Below, piece by piece: positions 1-60,200 of a DNA stretch of 64,000 bases. How positions within the stretch are numbered: position 1 is the first letter of the stretch; each line of letters starts with the position of its first letter. The position numbers and the translations under genes are program-made. The notes below the pieces were generated by a model. It was not told the origin of the DNA. It did no database searches and saw only the letters and a list, made by a program, of their open reading frames with translations. This DNA comes from Pseudeuparius sepicola (lineage: Eukaryota > Arthropoda > Insecta > Coleoptera > Anthribidae): the NCBI GenBank assembly GCA_963920635.1, contig OY987303.1, positions 53,815,223-53,879,222 on the forward strand, written 5' to 3'.

Positions 1-1045
1 AACTTTTTTTATGCGAATAGATATACTTAGTAAAAAAATATATTTTTTATACGATCGTTATAAAAACTTTTTTTTAACCTTTTTAAATGCCTAAAGTATA
101 TCTTTTTTTAACAAGTTAAAAAAACTTACTTTCTTTCACTCTGAGCAGTTTAGAGTGAAAAAAAGTTAACTTTTTTTCACTCTAAACTTCCTTACTACGT
201 TTACATGGAGTTTGGAATCGAATTCAGTGTAATGCAGTTTGGTGTTTTCATAAATGGTAAATGTGGCGTTAAATCCCGAAAATAAGAAAATTTATTTTGA
301 GATTCAAATCAATCTCAAAATCTCTTCATGCGGTTTTCAATAATTCTAGAAACATATTCAAATCGATTTCAATACTATGTGTAAACGTAGTGAGACCGCG
401 ATCTAAATATTATAATCCTCGTAATTGAAAACCATAGTGCATTTATATGCCCTTTAGTATATAACACAAAAATCCCATCCCAAATATTTCAATGTTTAAG
501 CACGATCGTATAAAAAATAATGTATGAAACTCATGCATAAAGTGTCTTTTTGTCATTCATGGAAAAAAGTACTACTTTATGCACTTGTTGCATAAATAAC
601 TATTTTCCATAAAATAAACTTTATTGATGTTTCCATATAATAAGCTTATTTTTGTTTGTACATTTTCAATTTCTGTCTATAATTTTTAATGCTATTACGT
701 ACTACGTACTATATTACAGGCGTGTTTGTCGTTATTATGTACTTTAGAAGGGTGCCTAACTTCTCGATAAAAAAAACTAAGCGCAATTAGTATTCATAGG
801 TACATAGGTATGAACACAGGTAAACGGAGTAAACCTACACTGGTAACAATAACGTATGGCCTGTTTCCTGTTTATGCAGACTTAATTTAAGGGCAGGATT
901 TAGGATTTAATTTAACCCTTATTAAGTATTCTATTTATCCACATTTGCTTCATGTAAAATTTAGCCCAAAAAACATATTTTTAATTTGAAAGGTTTTTTG
1001 TTGTTTTTGTGCCTTTTTGTCTTTAAATTACATGTAAGTTCGATA
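1..1045. other. AT-rich intronic DNA, no gene seen
   Basis: Probably part of the dynein intron upstream of 4163. It contains a perfect 40-bp palindrome (148-187) and an inverted motif pair (gcagacttaatttaagg near 876; its complement near 1150). No coding potential recognised. Confidence 0.6.
148..187. repeat. Perfect 40-bp palindrome
   Basis: gtttagagtgaaaaaaagtt is followed directly by its exact reverse complement, with no loop. A third half-copy (ctttcactctgagc) sits just upstream at 134-147. Confidence 0.9.
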
Positions 1046-1577
1046 ATTTTATTTACGAATGACTCAAGATATTAACTTATTCTTAAGTGAAATCGCGTGA
1101 ACTACACCATGCATTTTCAGTGTTTTCACTTACGATTTATAAATTAAATCCTTAAATTAAGTCTGCTTTTAGATACTTAGGTGGAAGGTTATGATAATAC
1201 AGTAAATTGCACCTGAACAGCAACTAATTCCCAGAGATTTCACAATTAATTATCTACCAATGCTCTTTTGGAAAGGAGAAGAAGATAACCTGCAGTTGTA
1301 ACTTTTGTTCACCCACGCAGCCTTTCGCTGTGCACATAACGCCCCCGCTTTTGTCTCACTCATGATCATAAGACAAAACACTGAACAAAACAACACACTC
1401 GCAATAAAGAAAACTTCAAATTAACGCCGCCACTGAAGATCTGTTCGCTCGAAACACTAAACTGAAAGTGACGCCTCTGTCTAAACTGAAAACATGGCTG
1501 ATATAGGCTGCGCCGCCCAGGTGCGCAGGCTAGCTCCGCCCGCTTGAGTTTAAATTCTCCCCTTCCTTGTTCTCTGG
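1046..1577. repeat. Dispersed repeat R1, copy 1
   Basis: About 530 bp closely matching 34828-35356 in the same orientation (tttacgaatgact to ccttgttctctgg). No ORF of note. It ends exactly where a Harbinger-like MITE begins (TTA at 1578-1580). Confidence 0.85.
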
Positions 1578-1580
1578 TTA

Positions 1581-2097
1581 AGCCCTGTTTAGAGTCGGCG
1601 ATTTTTATTGCAGGCAATAAAAATTGCTGCTGCGCACGCGCATTAACTCCAGTTTTGAGTCATCTATGGCAAGTTTTATTGCTTTGCAAAAAGTAGCTCC
1701 AGCTAGACCTATTTTTATTGCAATTGTAATGGCAATTCTAGTATTTTTTTAGAGATTTTTGTGCTAACAACCTTAGTAATAAAAAACACTACATAAAACC
1801 TCATTTTCTATATTACTATTCGGATCGTTCTATGTTATTATTATTATATGTTATTATTAGAATCTTTGGTAAAATTAATATAACCCGAAACACTAAGTAT
1901 TCAGTCTACACACCTCAAAAACTTCAAATATTTTATTTACTAGATATTTGGTTGGCAGTATTCACCAAAAAATAGAATTGCATTAGATAAATTGCCAACT
2001 GTAAACAGATACCACCTTTGCAACAAACATTGCGTGCAACAAAAATGTCAGCAATTTTTATTGCCGGCAATAAAAATCGCCGACTCTAAACAGGGCT
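1581..2097. mobile_element. Harbinger-like MITE, copy 1
   Basis: 517 bp with ~30-bp terminal inverted repeats starting AGCCCTGTTTAGAGTCGGC, flanked by a perfect TTA duplication (1578-1580, 2098-2100). A 3-bp TWA target and a GCCCTGTTT end suggest PIF/Harbinger; no transposase inside. A second copy is at 52110. Confidence 0.8.
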
Positions 2098-2100
2098 TTA

Positions 2101-2613
2101 GAGGTAGCGCAGATTTTTATACATCATAGACAAGGTTATCGCATATTTCAAATTTTGATAAATCTTTTTGCAGAAATTGGATGAACTGACATTAATTTAC
2201 ATGTTTTTCTAGATGCTGTAGCGTATGGAAAACAGAGTGATAACATTTTTGTCTCTTAACAATTTCAAACAAGTGTTTGAATGAAATATTTGATAGAAAG
2301 AACAAAATCTGTAAAATTTTATATTTTGTTGTTGACAATTAATTGTTGACTTGTGGATTTTGACAACCTCTGTGGATTTAGCTGTCATTCGCTTATTAGT
2401 TTAAATCGATTAATTTGTTTTCTTATATTTCAAAAAGCAGTGTTTCCTTGACCATATCTTATCGAAACAGTCATCTAGAAGGAAAATTTGCAAGAATTTT
2501 TACAATCCTAGTAATATTTTTTGATAACATTAGTAATATAGTAAATAGTAAAAGAAAAAACGACTCGTAGTTACTTTAAGGTTGGAAATAAAACACCATC
2601 AAATGTATGTTTG
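2101..2613. other. Intronic spacer, nothing recognised
   Basis: AT-rich, no ORF or repeat pair recognised apart from short homopolymer runs. Confidence 0.5.
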
Positions 2614-3061
2614 GTTGCCTGTATCAATATAATTTTATTTAGAAACTGGCTGGAAAAGAAGCGAATTTGAAAAATTTATAAAAAAAATAAGTGTATTTTT
2701 ACTATTTTTCATTATTTTCAAAGTCGCTTGCTAAATTAACTATATATTTTCTTAATTTCTAACAGCTATAACTTGTAAAATATTGTCAGTAGTATCTAAA
2801 AATGTATTTAACGTCACTAATAATAATTAAAAAGAAAAAATACTTTCCAATATCTAATGGAAATTTAGTATGGGTCTTTCGGAGGTGTGCAGACAACGAA
2901 GAGCACCTGTTTCTTGTTCCTTATCAGGCAGACGCAGAGCGCACCTTACCGAAAGTGAGCATCACATTATCCAATGCCATCTAGCGGGTACTGCCAAAAC
3001 CAAAACAATATGATCATTCTTTCCAGTTAGTTGTAAATAAAATTCTATTGATACAGGCAAC
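2614..3061. mobile_element. Foldback/MITE with ~45-bp inverted ends
   Basis: Left arm gttgcctgtatcaatata and right arm ending attgatacaggcaac pair over about 45 bp with a few mismatches. Interior 360 bp non-coding. Confidence 0.65.
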
Positions 3062-3069
3062 TACTCTCT

Positions 3070-3526
3070 GTTCAACGAATGTTCATACCTACGTCACAAC
3101 TCCCGTCCTTGTCTTACTCGTTCCTCTACGGAGGACAAGACACACTGTTTAATGTAAGGAGACATTGAATAAACTACGGACAAAAGTCATTTGTCGACCG
3201 CTTGTGCGATAACTATAACAGGTTCTTTGCTAGTTGGGATATTTACCACACGAGCTTGTCTGCTTTCAAAAAATGCTCTGAGGTTTGTTCGCATGTAAGC
3301 CCATGTCTTGGCTTCTGTTTGTTATTGTAGTCAGTTTCTTGCACAATGTTAACTTTTATTATTGTTATTTTGATTCTCTTTTTGACGTATCTATATGTGT
3401 TCATTCTTGATGTACTAAATATTTGGAATGTGTACCATTCTGTAAAATAAATAAATAAATAAATAAGCATATTCACGAGTCAGACAAGGACGGGAGTTGT
3501 GATGTAGGTATGAACATTCGTTGAAC
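3070..3526. mobile_element. Foldback/MITE with ~50-bp inverted ends
   Basis: The arm starting gttcaacgaatgttcatacc (3070) is the near-exact complement of ggtatgaacattcgttgaac (ending 3526). Contains an (AAAT)n run at about 3448-3468. It directly follows the previous foldback. Confidence 0.7.
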
Positions 3527-4162
3527 AAAGTTTAAGCATACTTCTGATGACGTTTTAATTCTGTCCTTAAATTAGATGTTCAAAGGCAAACAATAATTGA
3601 GAAATTAAAACCTGCTTGCCTAACTTTTCATTATTAACAAGGATTCACCCGTTACTTAGCTAACGAACAGGACAGGCACTCAGAGTGGTGTTAAGGTAGA
3701 ATAGCTGTGATTTAGAAGCTTCCTATCATACTGAAAATAAAATAATGCAAAGAAAAAATGTATATTGTATCATAAATTTGCGCATGATCGTAACCTATCA
3801 ATGTTTGCATGTAAATATTCTGTATTTGGCTGCGATTTATATTTCTATTATAATCTTATTTGAGGGTACTCTGATTTGCACAAACATTTTAAGACTTTAT
3901 TTTGCCAATACAAGTAAGAGAATGCTTTTAAACTGTTTGTATGCATCAAAGTATCACCTTGTAGATTTCCCCCTATTTACCATAATTTTTCATTTAGAAT
4001 CTTGATTGCATACGAACTTCTCCCTTATATTTTTAAAGATAAATGTATGTAAACCTTCCAGTCCCAGCTGACAAAAAAAAACCATTTTATGCACGGCCTC
4101 TCTCATATTTGTTTCAAAATTGCACGAGCGATAATTAATTACATCTTCTCTCTTCTGCACAG
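3527..4162. other. Intron 3' part before dynein exon
   Basis: AT-rich intron ending in the pyrimidine-rich acceptor ttctctcttctgcacag at 4146-4162. No other feature seen. Confidence 0.6.
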
Positions 4163-51767
<47,605 letters not shown>

Positions 51768-51839
51768 GAAACCGTTTTAACTTGTTTATTTTTTTGTTTC
51801 GCTAATCGCAAGTATTATATTGTTGTAGGCGGGGGGAGC

Positions 51840-51845
51840 AATAAA
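51840..51845 (+). promoter_or_regulatory. Poly(A) signal of dynein heavy chain
   Basis: AATAAA 72 nt after the stop codon, followed within 30 nt by a T-rich/GT-containing stretch. This implies a short 3' UTR of roughly 100 nt. Confidence 0.75.
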
Positions 51846-52109
51846 GTGCCGTTTTAAGCCATCATTTGTTTCTAATAATGTTCTATAGTCGGTCGGCAAA
51901 GGGTAAGTATATTATGCAACAAGTTTTGTAGACATCATTTTAGTTTTATTAGGCAGGAAGGAGCCGCAGACCTCTAAAAAATAGACTGTTGGAACTATTT
52001 TTTTTTACATAGGATGTGCAGAAAATCTTTGGGAAAATCCTCTGTCAAACAACCTATATCTGCAGGGTGTTCTGTAATGGTGTGCAAATATTTGGAGAAA
52101 GTGTTCTAA

Positions 52110-52594
52110 AGCCCTGTTTAGAGTCGGCAATAAAAATTGCTGACATTTTTGTTGTGCGCACGCGCAGTAACTCCGTTTGAGTCTGTGGCAAGGTTTATTG
52201 CATTGCAAAAAGTAGCTCCAGACCTATTTTTATTGCAATTGCAATGGCAGTTCTAGTATTTTTTAGAGATTTTTGTGCTGACAACCTTAGTAATAAAAAA
52301 CACTACATAAAAGTTCATTTTCTATGTTACTATGAGGATCTTTCTATGTTATTATAGAATCTTTGGTAAAATTTATATAATCCAAAACACTAGGTGTACA
52401 GTCTACACACCGCAAAAACTTCAAATATTTTATTTACTAAATATTTGGTTGGCAGTATTGACCAAAAAATAGAATTGCATTAGATAAATTGCCAACTGTA
52501 AACAGATACCACCTTTGCAACAAACATAGCGTGCAACAAAAATGTCAGCAGTTTTTATTGCCGGCAATAAAAATTGCCGACTCTAAACAGGGCT
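52110..52594. mobile_element. Harbinger-like MITE, copy 2
   Basis: 485 bp, same family as 1581-2097 over its whole length. Flanks are TAA (52107-52109) and TTA (52595-52597), both fitting a TWA target with one mutation. Confidence 0.8.
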
Positions 52595-53111
52595 TTAGGG
52601 GGTCTTTCATGTAAAATTTTTCAATTTCAGGCTTCCCTGCAAAGTTATTCCAGCTTTAAGAGAGACAAAAAAAATTGGTTTTGATTTTTTTTTTCTCAAA
52701 AACGGTTTAATCTAGCAACACGTTACCAGCCAGTTGGAGAACACTTTTCAGTAGAATTACTTTTTGTTTTTGAGAGATGTGCCGAGGGTTTATTCCCTTA
52801 GAAGTTTTTTCCCGAAGTAGGGTTTTTCCTTGAGGGTTTTTCGAAAATGGGGGTTTAAACCGGGTCTGGTTTTTTCGTTAATTCCTTTGGGTTTTTTCAA
52901 TACATTATTTTTTTACTACTGACAGATTTGACACGACATTACATGAATTTTGAAAGTACATACGTACATACATAATACATAAGCAAGTCGCGAATGTAAA
53001 TTATAGGTTAAGAGTCAGTTTAAGGTTTCACTTCGTAGAAAACATTTCCACTTTCCACAAATTATTTCTCAGTTGCATTGCCAATGTTATACTAAATAAA
53101 ATATAAAAAAT

Positions 53112-53291
53112 ATGCCAAGAAATTGTTCCGAAGAATGGACATATTTTAGAATAATAAACACAGAGAGCAATAATAAAAAAAACTTAAAAATAAAAAAAGT
53201 AGCGGAATGTAAATATTGCAGTAAACAATATTTTCCCAATGGGGTCAAATTTAGGACACACAGGTATAAAACAAGAAGGTACCTATTTTAG
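53112..53291 (+). pseudogene. BED zinc finger fragment of a hAT transposase
   Basis: 59 codons plus stop: MPRNCSEEWTYFRIINTESN, KVAECKYCSKQYFPNGVKFR, THRYKTRR. The W...C-x2-C...H pattern is BED-type. No catalytic domain follows, so it is a remnant. Confidence 0.6.
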
Positions 53292-53620
53292 TAGTTATAA
53301 AAATCGCAAATTCACAATAAAATCCCAAAGCGGGTCTTTTCAAAGGGAAAAACTCTTTAAAAAACCCAAAAAACTATTGGAAAATAATAAATTATAAATT
53401 CTAAATGGTAGGGTTATTAGGTATTAAAATAATCAGATAAACTAACAAACAAAAAATTTGTGTAAATTTCTTAAACCATTTTTGAGGGAAAAAACAAAAC
53501 CTAATTTTTTGACCCTCTTAAGGCCTTGCGGAAGAGGCTTAAATCGAAAAAATTTACATAAAATCCCCTCCCCCCCCTTAAAACACTTCAAATATGTGCA
53601 CACCATTAGGGAACACCCAG

Positions 53621-54199
53621 TATGATGTGATTCTAGCTAACAGAACAGGGTTTTCTCGGTTTTTATCGTATTTTTTATTATTTTGGCGAAGTTGTGGTTG
53701 TTTTTGAAGTGTATATCTTTTCTGTAGCTTTTTATGGTAGAATTTTAATATAAAATAAATAGCCATCTTGGGAAAGTGCGTGGTGCAAAAGCCAAAGTGT
53801 AGATAAAGCCCCTGGAATAAGCTTCCATTTAACTTCTTCAAACTGTTCGACACACTTTAGTACCTACATTTTTAATTATTCACTCTCGAATGTAACGATA
53901 TTGTTAGTATCTATAATAGAGCCGTTATCTTAAACTAAAAAAAAAAAACAAAAAAAGGAAACAATGACTTATTTAATATTAACATACACATTTTAAAAAA
54001 CGCAATATAGAAATGCAAGTACCCGACTAATTCATTAAAAAAATCTAAAGTATCTAAATGAATGTACAAAACACAGGGGTTGTCGATGCTTAAAAAATAG
54101 AACACCTCATATCGTCCAATATCCGTTGGAAGTTGTAAAAGGCCTCTAAGCTCAGTCGTAGTTAGAATTTTTGTTAGGATTTCTAGCACAAAGTGTAGT
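53621..54199. other. Region downstream of the kinesin stop
   Basis: Likely includes the kinesin 3' UTR on the minus strand (AAATAA/ATTAAA-like signals are possible, none decisive). No ORF or repeat recognised. Confidence 0.4.
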
Positions 54200-54246
54200 T
54201 TATTTCATATCGTCCTCTTCGTCCTCTTTCTCTTCAACTCGCCCAT
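54200..54246 (-). CDS. Kinesin last exon: acidic C-terminus and stop
   Basis: 2 nt plus 14 codons plus TAA, reading (D)GRVEEKEDEEDDMK-stop after acceptor ctattcag. The split GAT codon formed with the exon ending at 55615 fits exactly. Very short, so it rests on phase match, the acceptor, and the acidic tail composition continuing the style of the gene. Confidence 0.6.
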
Positions 54247-57200
54247 CTGAATAGAAAAAATTTAAGGTGACTATTTTAATTTTATCATTTCTCTCCTTTA
54301 TTTCAAATATAGAAAAAGGAAACCATAATGAAATAAAGAAATTTTAGATACATCCAGAAGGCTCTAGAGCTATTTGAAGCTGTAAGTTTTCATGAGTCTT
54401 TAGTAGTATGATCTTGTAATGGACCTGTCCCTTAGAAAATAACTTGACAATATTTTTAACTGCTCTAAAATTGTATTCAGTTTGCAGTAGATGCACCAAC
54501 ATAACACGTAATAAATGAAACAACGAGTTTTTATTATGATAATTAAAAACGATGTTGCACAATTTTGTTAAGGCTGAAATCGACAGTTCCGTCGTTCTAT
54601 TGTCCAGAATGCCAAACGTGACAACTCTGTGTCCCTCAGTAGAAATGGAATTGCAACGTTGCCAGTGCCAGTTTGCAATAATTCGTGGAACAAGGGCAAA
54701 TTGTACTTTTATATTCAAATATCTCCATCTTGCCTATAAATACCTGTTAATTAATATATTGCAACCTTTGAACTTTAACTATCGCAATTGCACAGAATTT
54801 TTTTTTCACATAAAGACTTTTTTATCATGAATATGTTCCACATATTGACTCCATGGAAACTATATCCTTCATCTCCGTCACATGACACTTTGTTTAAAAT
54901 ATGTGTATACGGAACATACTATAAATATTCAGCCTTCAATAATATGGAATATATTCACGTCATCTAACAGATGTATGGTTTTCTGATCGGCAGTTGACAT
55001 CCCGTAATGCCAACTGTCATTCTGTATGTCGCTAAATCAAAACATTAGTAGATAATATCTGTGCGATTTATTATAGTTTGTTATTGATATTTATTATTAT
55101 ATATTGTTTGCATAATTATCGTGTTGTTAGTTGTGTAGTGTAAGTTATCATGGACAAGGATTACCTGAAAGGGCAATCCGTAATTTGCTTTTTTGGTAGC
55201 ACAATTTTTTTCTAATAATCCGATGTTCACATCTGCCAAAAAAATTTGCAGAAAAACGATCGAATATTTACGAAAAAAAAACCACTTCTTGACTAAATGT
55301 GGTTTCAAGCGGCATCCTCCTAAGGTTAGAATTTAGAAATTTCAACTTTTGATGCAGAATAAGGTTATTTCTCGGAACACTTAAGTGGTATCGCCATGTT
55401 GCCAAATTTCCTTTATAAATCACTTGTGACGTCAAGTGCTTTCCCGCCAAATTTCGAAGGAAGTCTAAAAACTTGCTAATAACCTAAATATATATTTTTT
55501 AAATAATCGTAGGGTCTTAGGCAAGTGTATTGTTTTATCAAGTATTAAAATTTCATCAAGTACCCTATTCCCAGCAAAAAGTTCCTAATACATTACTGAC
55601 ATTTTTTTACTCACCTATGTTGTCACTATATCGTTCCAATAACTCTTTGGTCTCCCTATACGACACCATGTACTTATCCACCAATGAGCTCTGATCGTTC
55701 AACTTCTCCCTGATCGCGAAGTTCTCCTGCTTCAATTCGCTAATGCTAGACTTCAGATCGAGGTTCTCCAAAATCAAGCACCTGTTCAACTCGCTCAAAT
55801 CGTCTATCGATTTCTTCAATACCCTGTTCTCCGCCTCGACCTTCGTCAACGCCATGCGAACGTATTGATCCGTCTCCATTTGTTCTTTCGGCGCCTTGCC
55901 CCGATTACGGTCCTCCTCGTCCAGCACTATCACCACGTCGGAGTCGCTGCTGCTGTCCATCTCGTACTGGGCCTTCAGCCTCTCGATTTCTTCCGCGTGT
56001 TTGGCCTCCAGCTTTTCGATTTTCCTCTTGTGGCGCTCGTTCTCCTGCTCCAACAGCTCCTTGTAGCCCTAAACAGAAAACGCCCACGGTCATCGGAAAA
56101 ATAATAATAGCCGATGTTATACCGTTGCGGTGCCTTGGGTAGTAGTATGACCTTGTAATGGACCTGTCCCCTAGAAAATAACACAAGGTATGTAGGAACC
56201 GTGAGCTACATAATCAGAATTTTTATGAATTCAAGATTTAAAGCATGAAATGCGTTCTAAGCCGATGATTCTTAAAAATCGGAGAACAGGTCCATTAGAT
56301 TCTAGATGTAGAGTTATCAAAGATAACAAAAAAAATATTCAATGTAAATTCTACTACCTAAATGATACCACAAGTAATCCTAAAAATAGGCTAATACACT
56401 AATTTTTCTTTAGTTTTTTATGATTTTATGGGGTGAGAAGACTATGGTATTTTTTTAAATGGTTGTCCGGGTTTTACCCGAAAAAATATTAAAATACAAA
56501 ACTTTCCGTTAATAACAGGGAAAAAATGTGGCAACAATTATCGTTTTGTCAAAAGCCAAGCCTTCATCAAAGTCAAAACATGTCATTATAAAATAAACAT
56601 AATTCCACTTCTTAGTTTGCATTGTAACAAATTCTTTCTCACAATAGAAGTAAAAAAGTGATTTGTGTAATTGTGAGAAATTATTTCCACAATGAGTTTC
56701 GGCGAAATCAATGGCTGGCAGCAGTAATCGTCCAAATAAAAAAAAATCTTTTCTATTATTGTGAGGATCATTTTGATCACTTCTACTATTGCTTTTTTCA
56801 ATACTAAAGCTCAGCTCTCAGTTTTTTCCAAATTATATTTTCATTCTGCAAGAAAAAGGTACTCTTGTTTCATAACGATCAAATCAACCGTTTGTGTTGA
56901 AATTAACAAAAAGTGACTCAAAACACCTGTTGACTTCAATACTCGAATCATAAAATCTTCACCTACCGCTTTCAAATGTTACAGATCAACTGTACCACTT
57001 AAAGTGAAAAAAAAAAAACTATGAACAATGTACCCAAAAATTATTCGCTTTCAACATGGATAGGATTGAATTTGACAAAATTTTGACACTATTTCAAGAA
57101 GACCAATGGTGTTTTGACCAATGCCCATTTGGCATTTTTTTCATCATTTTGAATGAACAGTTGATCTGTAACATTTGAAAGCGGTAGGTGAAAATTTTAT

Positions 57201-60200
57201 GATTCGAATATTGAAGTCAACAGGTGTTTTGGGGCACATTTTGCCGATTTCAACGCAAGCGGTTCATTTTATCGTTATGAAACAATAGTACCTTTTTCTT
57301 ACAGAATGAAAAGATGCACTAAAATGATGGACCTGCAGAACCAAAAAGATAACATCAAAAAAGTTACGAGTAAAAGCACGATCCAAAAACATCGCAAGTG
57401 GCGCCCTCTGTGAGATACGGCGAAATCGACATTTTCAGCTTATTCTCCATCGCCAAAAACACAGCAGTGCCAATTTATCACCCCTTTTATCTTCATTTGC
57501 CAGATGTTCGTCATCGAGATTAAATTGTTCAGGAGGATAACAAGGTTTTGCCCAACATGATGGGATTTGAGGAAGAAGAAGCAATGGGTTTGTTCCAACA
57601 GCAGTTCTGCACCGGCTCTCGGCAATCTAAATGGTTGAAAACAGTTCTGAAATTACCTTTCTGCATTCTGATTCGCTAGAACTGGCCCAAAACTATTGAT
57701 GAGATGAAGCTAATGATGGAACTGGCCCAAAACTATTCTTGGGAGTGAGCTAATAATGGATGTGAAAATAGGGATTAAACCGCTTTTTTTAATTGTTACC
57801 TTAAATTTTATAAATGAAACTGTGTTCAACTTTTTATGCAATTTCCTATGATGCTCGTGGTGCTAATAAGGGATACTTGATACTATTTTTTTTATCCATT
57901 CTGAAAAATTTCCTTTTCCGCAAAGCAGGGTTGCTGATTTTTTTGATTTTTTAGAAAAAATCAAATTAATCAGATTTTTTTGATTGAAATCGGATTTAAA
58001 TAAAAAAATCGGATTTTTTTATTTATATATAGAATTTTTTGTTTAAAGTGGTTTTTCTTTTTATTATTTTATTAGGAAATCATATTTGATTTTTTAACGT
58101 ATAAATAGATAATGAAAACGTTTTACGTATGTTTTTTATTTAAGGCTTTCAGCAGAAAGACAAGTTTTGTATCTAGCTTATTTCCTATGAACCAAATTAA
58201 AAGATGAAATGATACGCTCTACTCCTGCTGAAGATACTACTGCAGTATGCAGTTGCTTATGTATGCTCATTTCCTCTTCAGTTACACAGCCAGTGGCGTG
58301 TTTTTTTTACATAATGTAACTACATAAATTTAAATTTTGATTTAAATCAAATGATTTTTTATTTTAATCAAACGATTAAAATAGCGATTTAAATCATTGA
58401 TTTTAATCAATTGATTTTAATTTTAATTTAAATCAATTGATTTTAATTTTAATTTAAATCAATTGATGTTAATTTTAATTTGAAGAATACTCTATTTGTT
58501 ATTTATAATAATATAAAAAAAAACAATTTTGTAAGAAGTATATGAAAATAACAGCCCGAAAATCCTCTGGAACCACTCTTGGAAATTGCGTATTTTTTCT
58601 TATTTTTCGATTTTTCGGGGAAAAAGCATCCAATCCTCATCCGAAGACTCGGGAGAAGCTTTAAAAATTCAGACTCCTGAGTCCCGAGCCGAAATAACGT
58701 AACTGCTGTTCAACAAAAAAAGGGCAATTTCTGACAATCCCGCAACATTTTCAGAATAATTTTTAGGTAGAGAACACCGAACTATATGAATATAGTTCGG
58801 TGGTAGAGAATGACACAAAAACGATCAATTTCTAATGGGAAAAAAGCTTAATATCTCTTGAAATCAGAAAAAGTGACCTAGACCTTTCTCTTGGTTCCTA
58901 TTGCCAAATGCGTCGCTTAACCACCTTTTTTTTTTAATTCGGCTGGGTGTCACCTATTTATAATAAAACAGACAATGTAGTTAGTCCGATCAGCCTTTTT
59001 CACACTATTTTTTTTATAAGTATGTTGAAAATAAAATTCAAAAATATGTTTCCGATTTTTTTTTTGCAACTGGGAATGGCATTTCAATTTTAGCATTATT
59101 GTCAACGTCTTGCTACTAAATCTGATTCCCACGTTTTTTGAGCTGTCAAAAAAGATGATTTCAAACTTTAAATTTTGAAACTATCGATCAAAATTAAGAC
59201 AAATCTAGGCATACACTCATTATTCCAAAATGTGGCAGGATATTTAAATATTGTTACAACTTTTTTATGGTACCTATGTTCTCCCTTTTTAATCAGACAA
59301 ATTGCCTAACTTCAACCTAGTGAAAAAGGCCCATTGTTGGTAATCTATGCGATGTTAAGCAAGAAAAAGAAAATACTCTGAAATGTTAGAACTTAAATCG
59401 AAAAAAATCCACAACAAAATTATTACCGTACACGACTTACTTCGATCAGATACTCCCTGTTCTCTTTCAGTTCTTCGGCGGCGTCAAGCTTCACCCACTC
59501 CAGTTCGGCTGTCAGCTTTTCGATGATGTCGCCAAGCCGGTTGAGCTCCTCCTTATCGGCCGAATCGTGACGGGCCCGCAACACGGACAGCCTCTTTTCC
59601 GTGTACTCTGTATATCGGTTCTTCGATCTCGGCGGCTCCACTTTGGGGCGTTCTTCGCAGATTATTTCCCTAGTAGGAGGCGAATGTATTTTTAGCGAAA
59701 ATAGGGGAAGGGCATCCGTTCGAAGCAGGGACTCTTTAAAGTAAGGGGACCCAGCATTATACTTTCCAAAGCGAGGCCTATTCTTTCCTCATTCTAATGG
59801 TTGGTATCAGTGATGCCAAGTATGCCATTTTATTGGAGAATCTATGAATATAACAGGTACTTTGATTGTTGTGTAATAATTAATAATGGTATCCATGATT
59901 TCTAAAAATTAGACTCCACAATTTTGTGTATACAAGTGCAGAATGTGGCAACTGTCAAATGAAAGAAATTTATTTTAGTTTCAATTGATTCCAGCAATTA
60001 TTTCCACGAATTTAAGTAATAAGTATGGTAAGTCAGTAGTGCCGATTTTGCTTATTTAAGAATTTGTCGCTATTGCACCTTGTTACCAGGTTCCTCAATA
60101 CCAAATACCAAAGAACTTTCACAGATTTCGGGATGGACTAATAAGATTAGGACTAGTAGTTCTAATGATGTAGTTTTTCTCGGTGTTCAATATAAAATTT

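Larger units (their letters stand above)
52063..53620. mobile_element. Long-TIR element with a MITE in one arm and a hAT fragment in the middle
   Basis: Outer ends cagggtgttctgtaatggtg and complement caccattagggaacacccag. Arms pair again inside (aattggttttgat / aaaacctaatttttt) for about 200 bp in total once the MITE at 52110-52594 is removed. The centre contains the BED zinc finger ORF. Confidence 0.65.

Noticed and set aside
2802..4005. Small plus-strand frames (60-86 codons)
   Set aside because: They fall in AT-rich intronic or foldback sequence, with no domain, codon bias or splice support.
57440..57625. Additional kinesin exon on the minus strand
   Set aside because: The exons at 59441 and 56068 already join in phase 0, and this frame has no coiled-coil pattern and no convincing splice sites.
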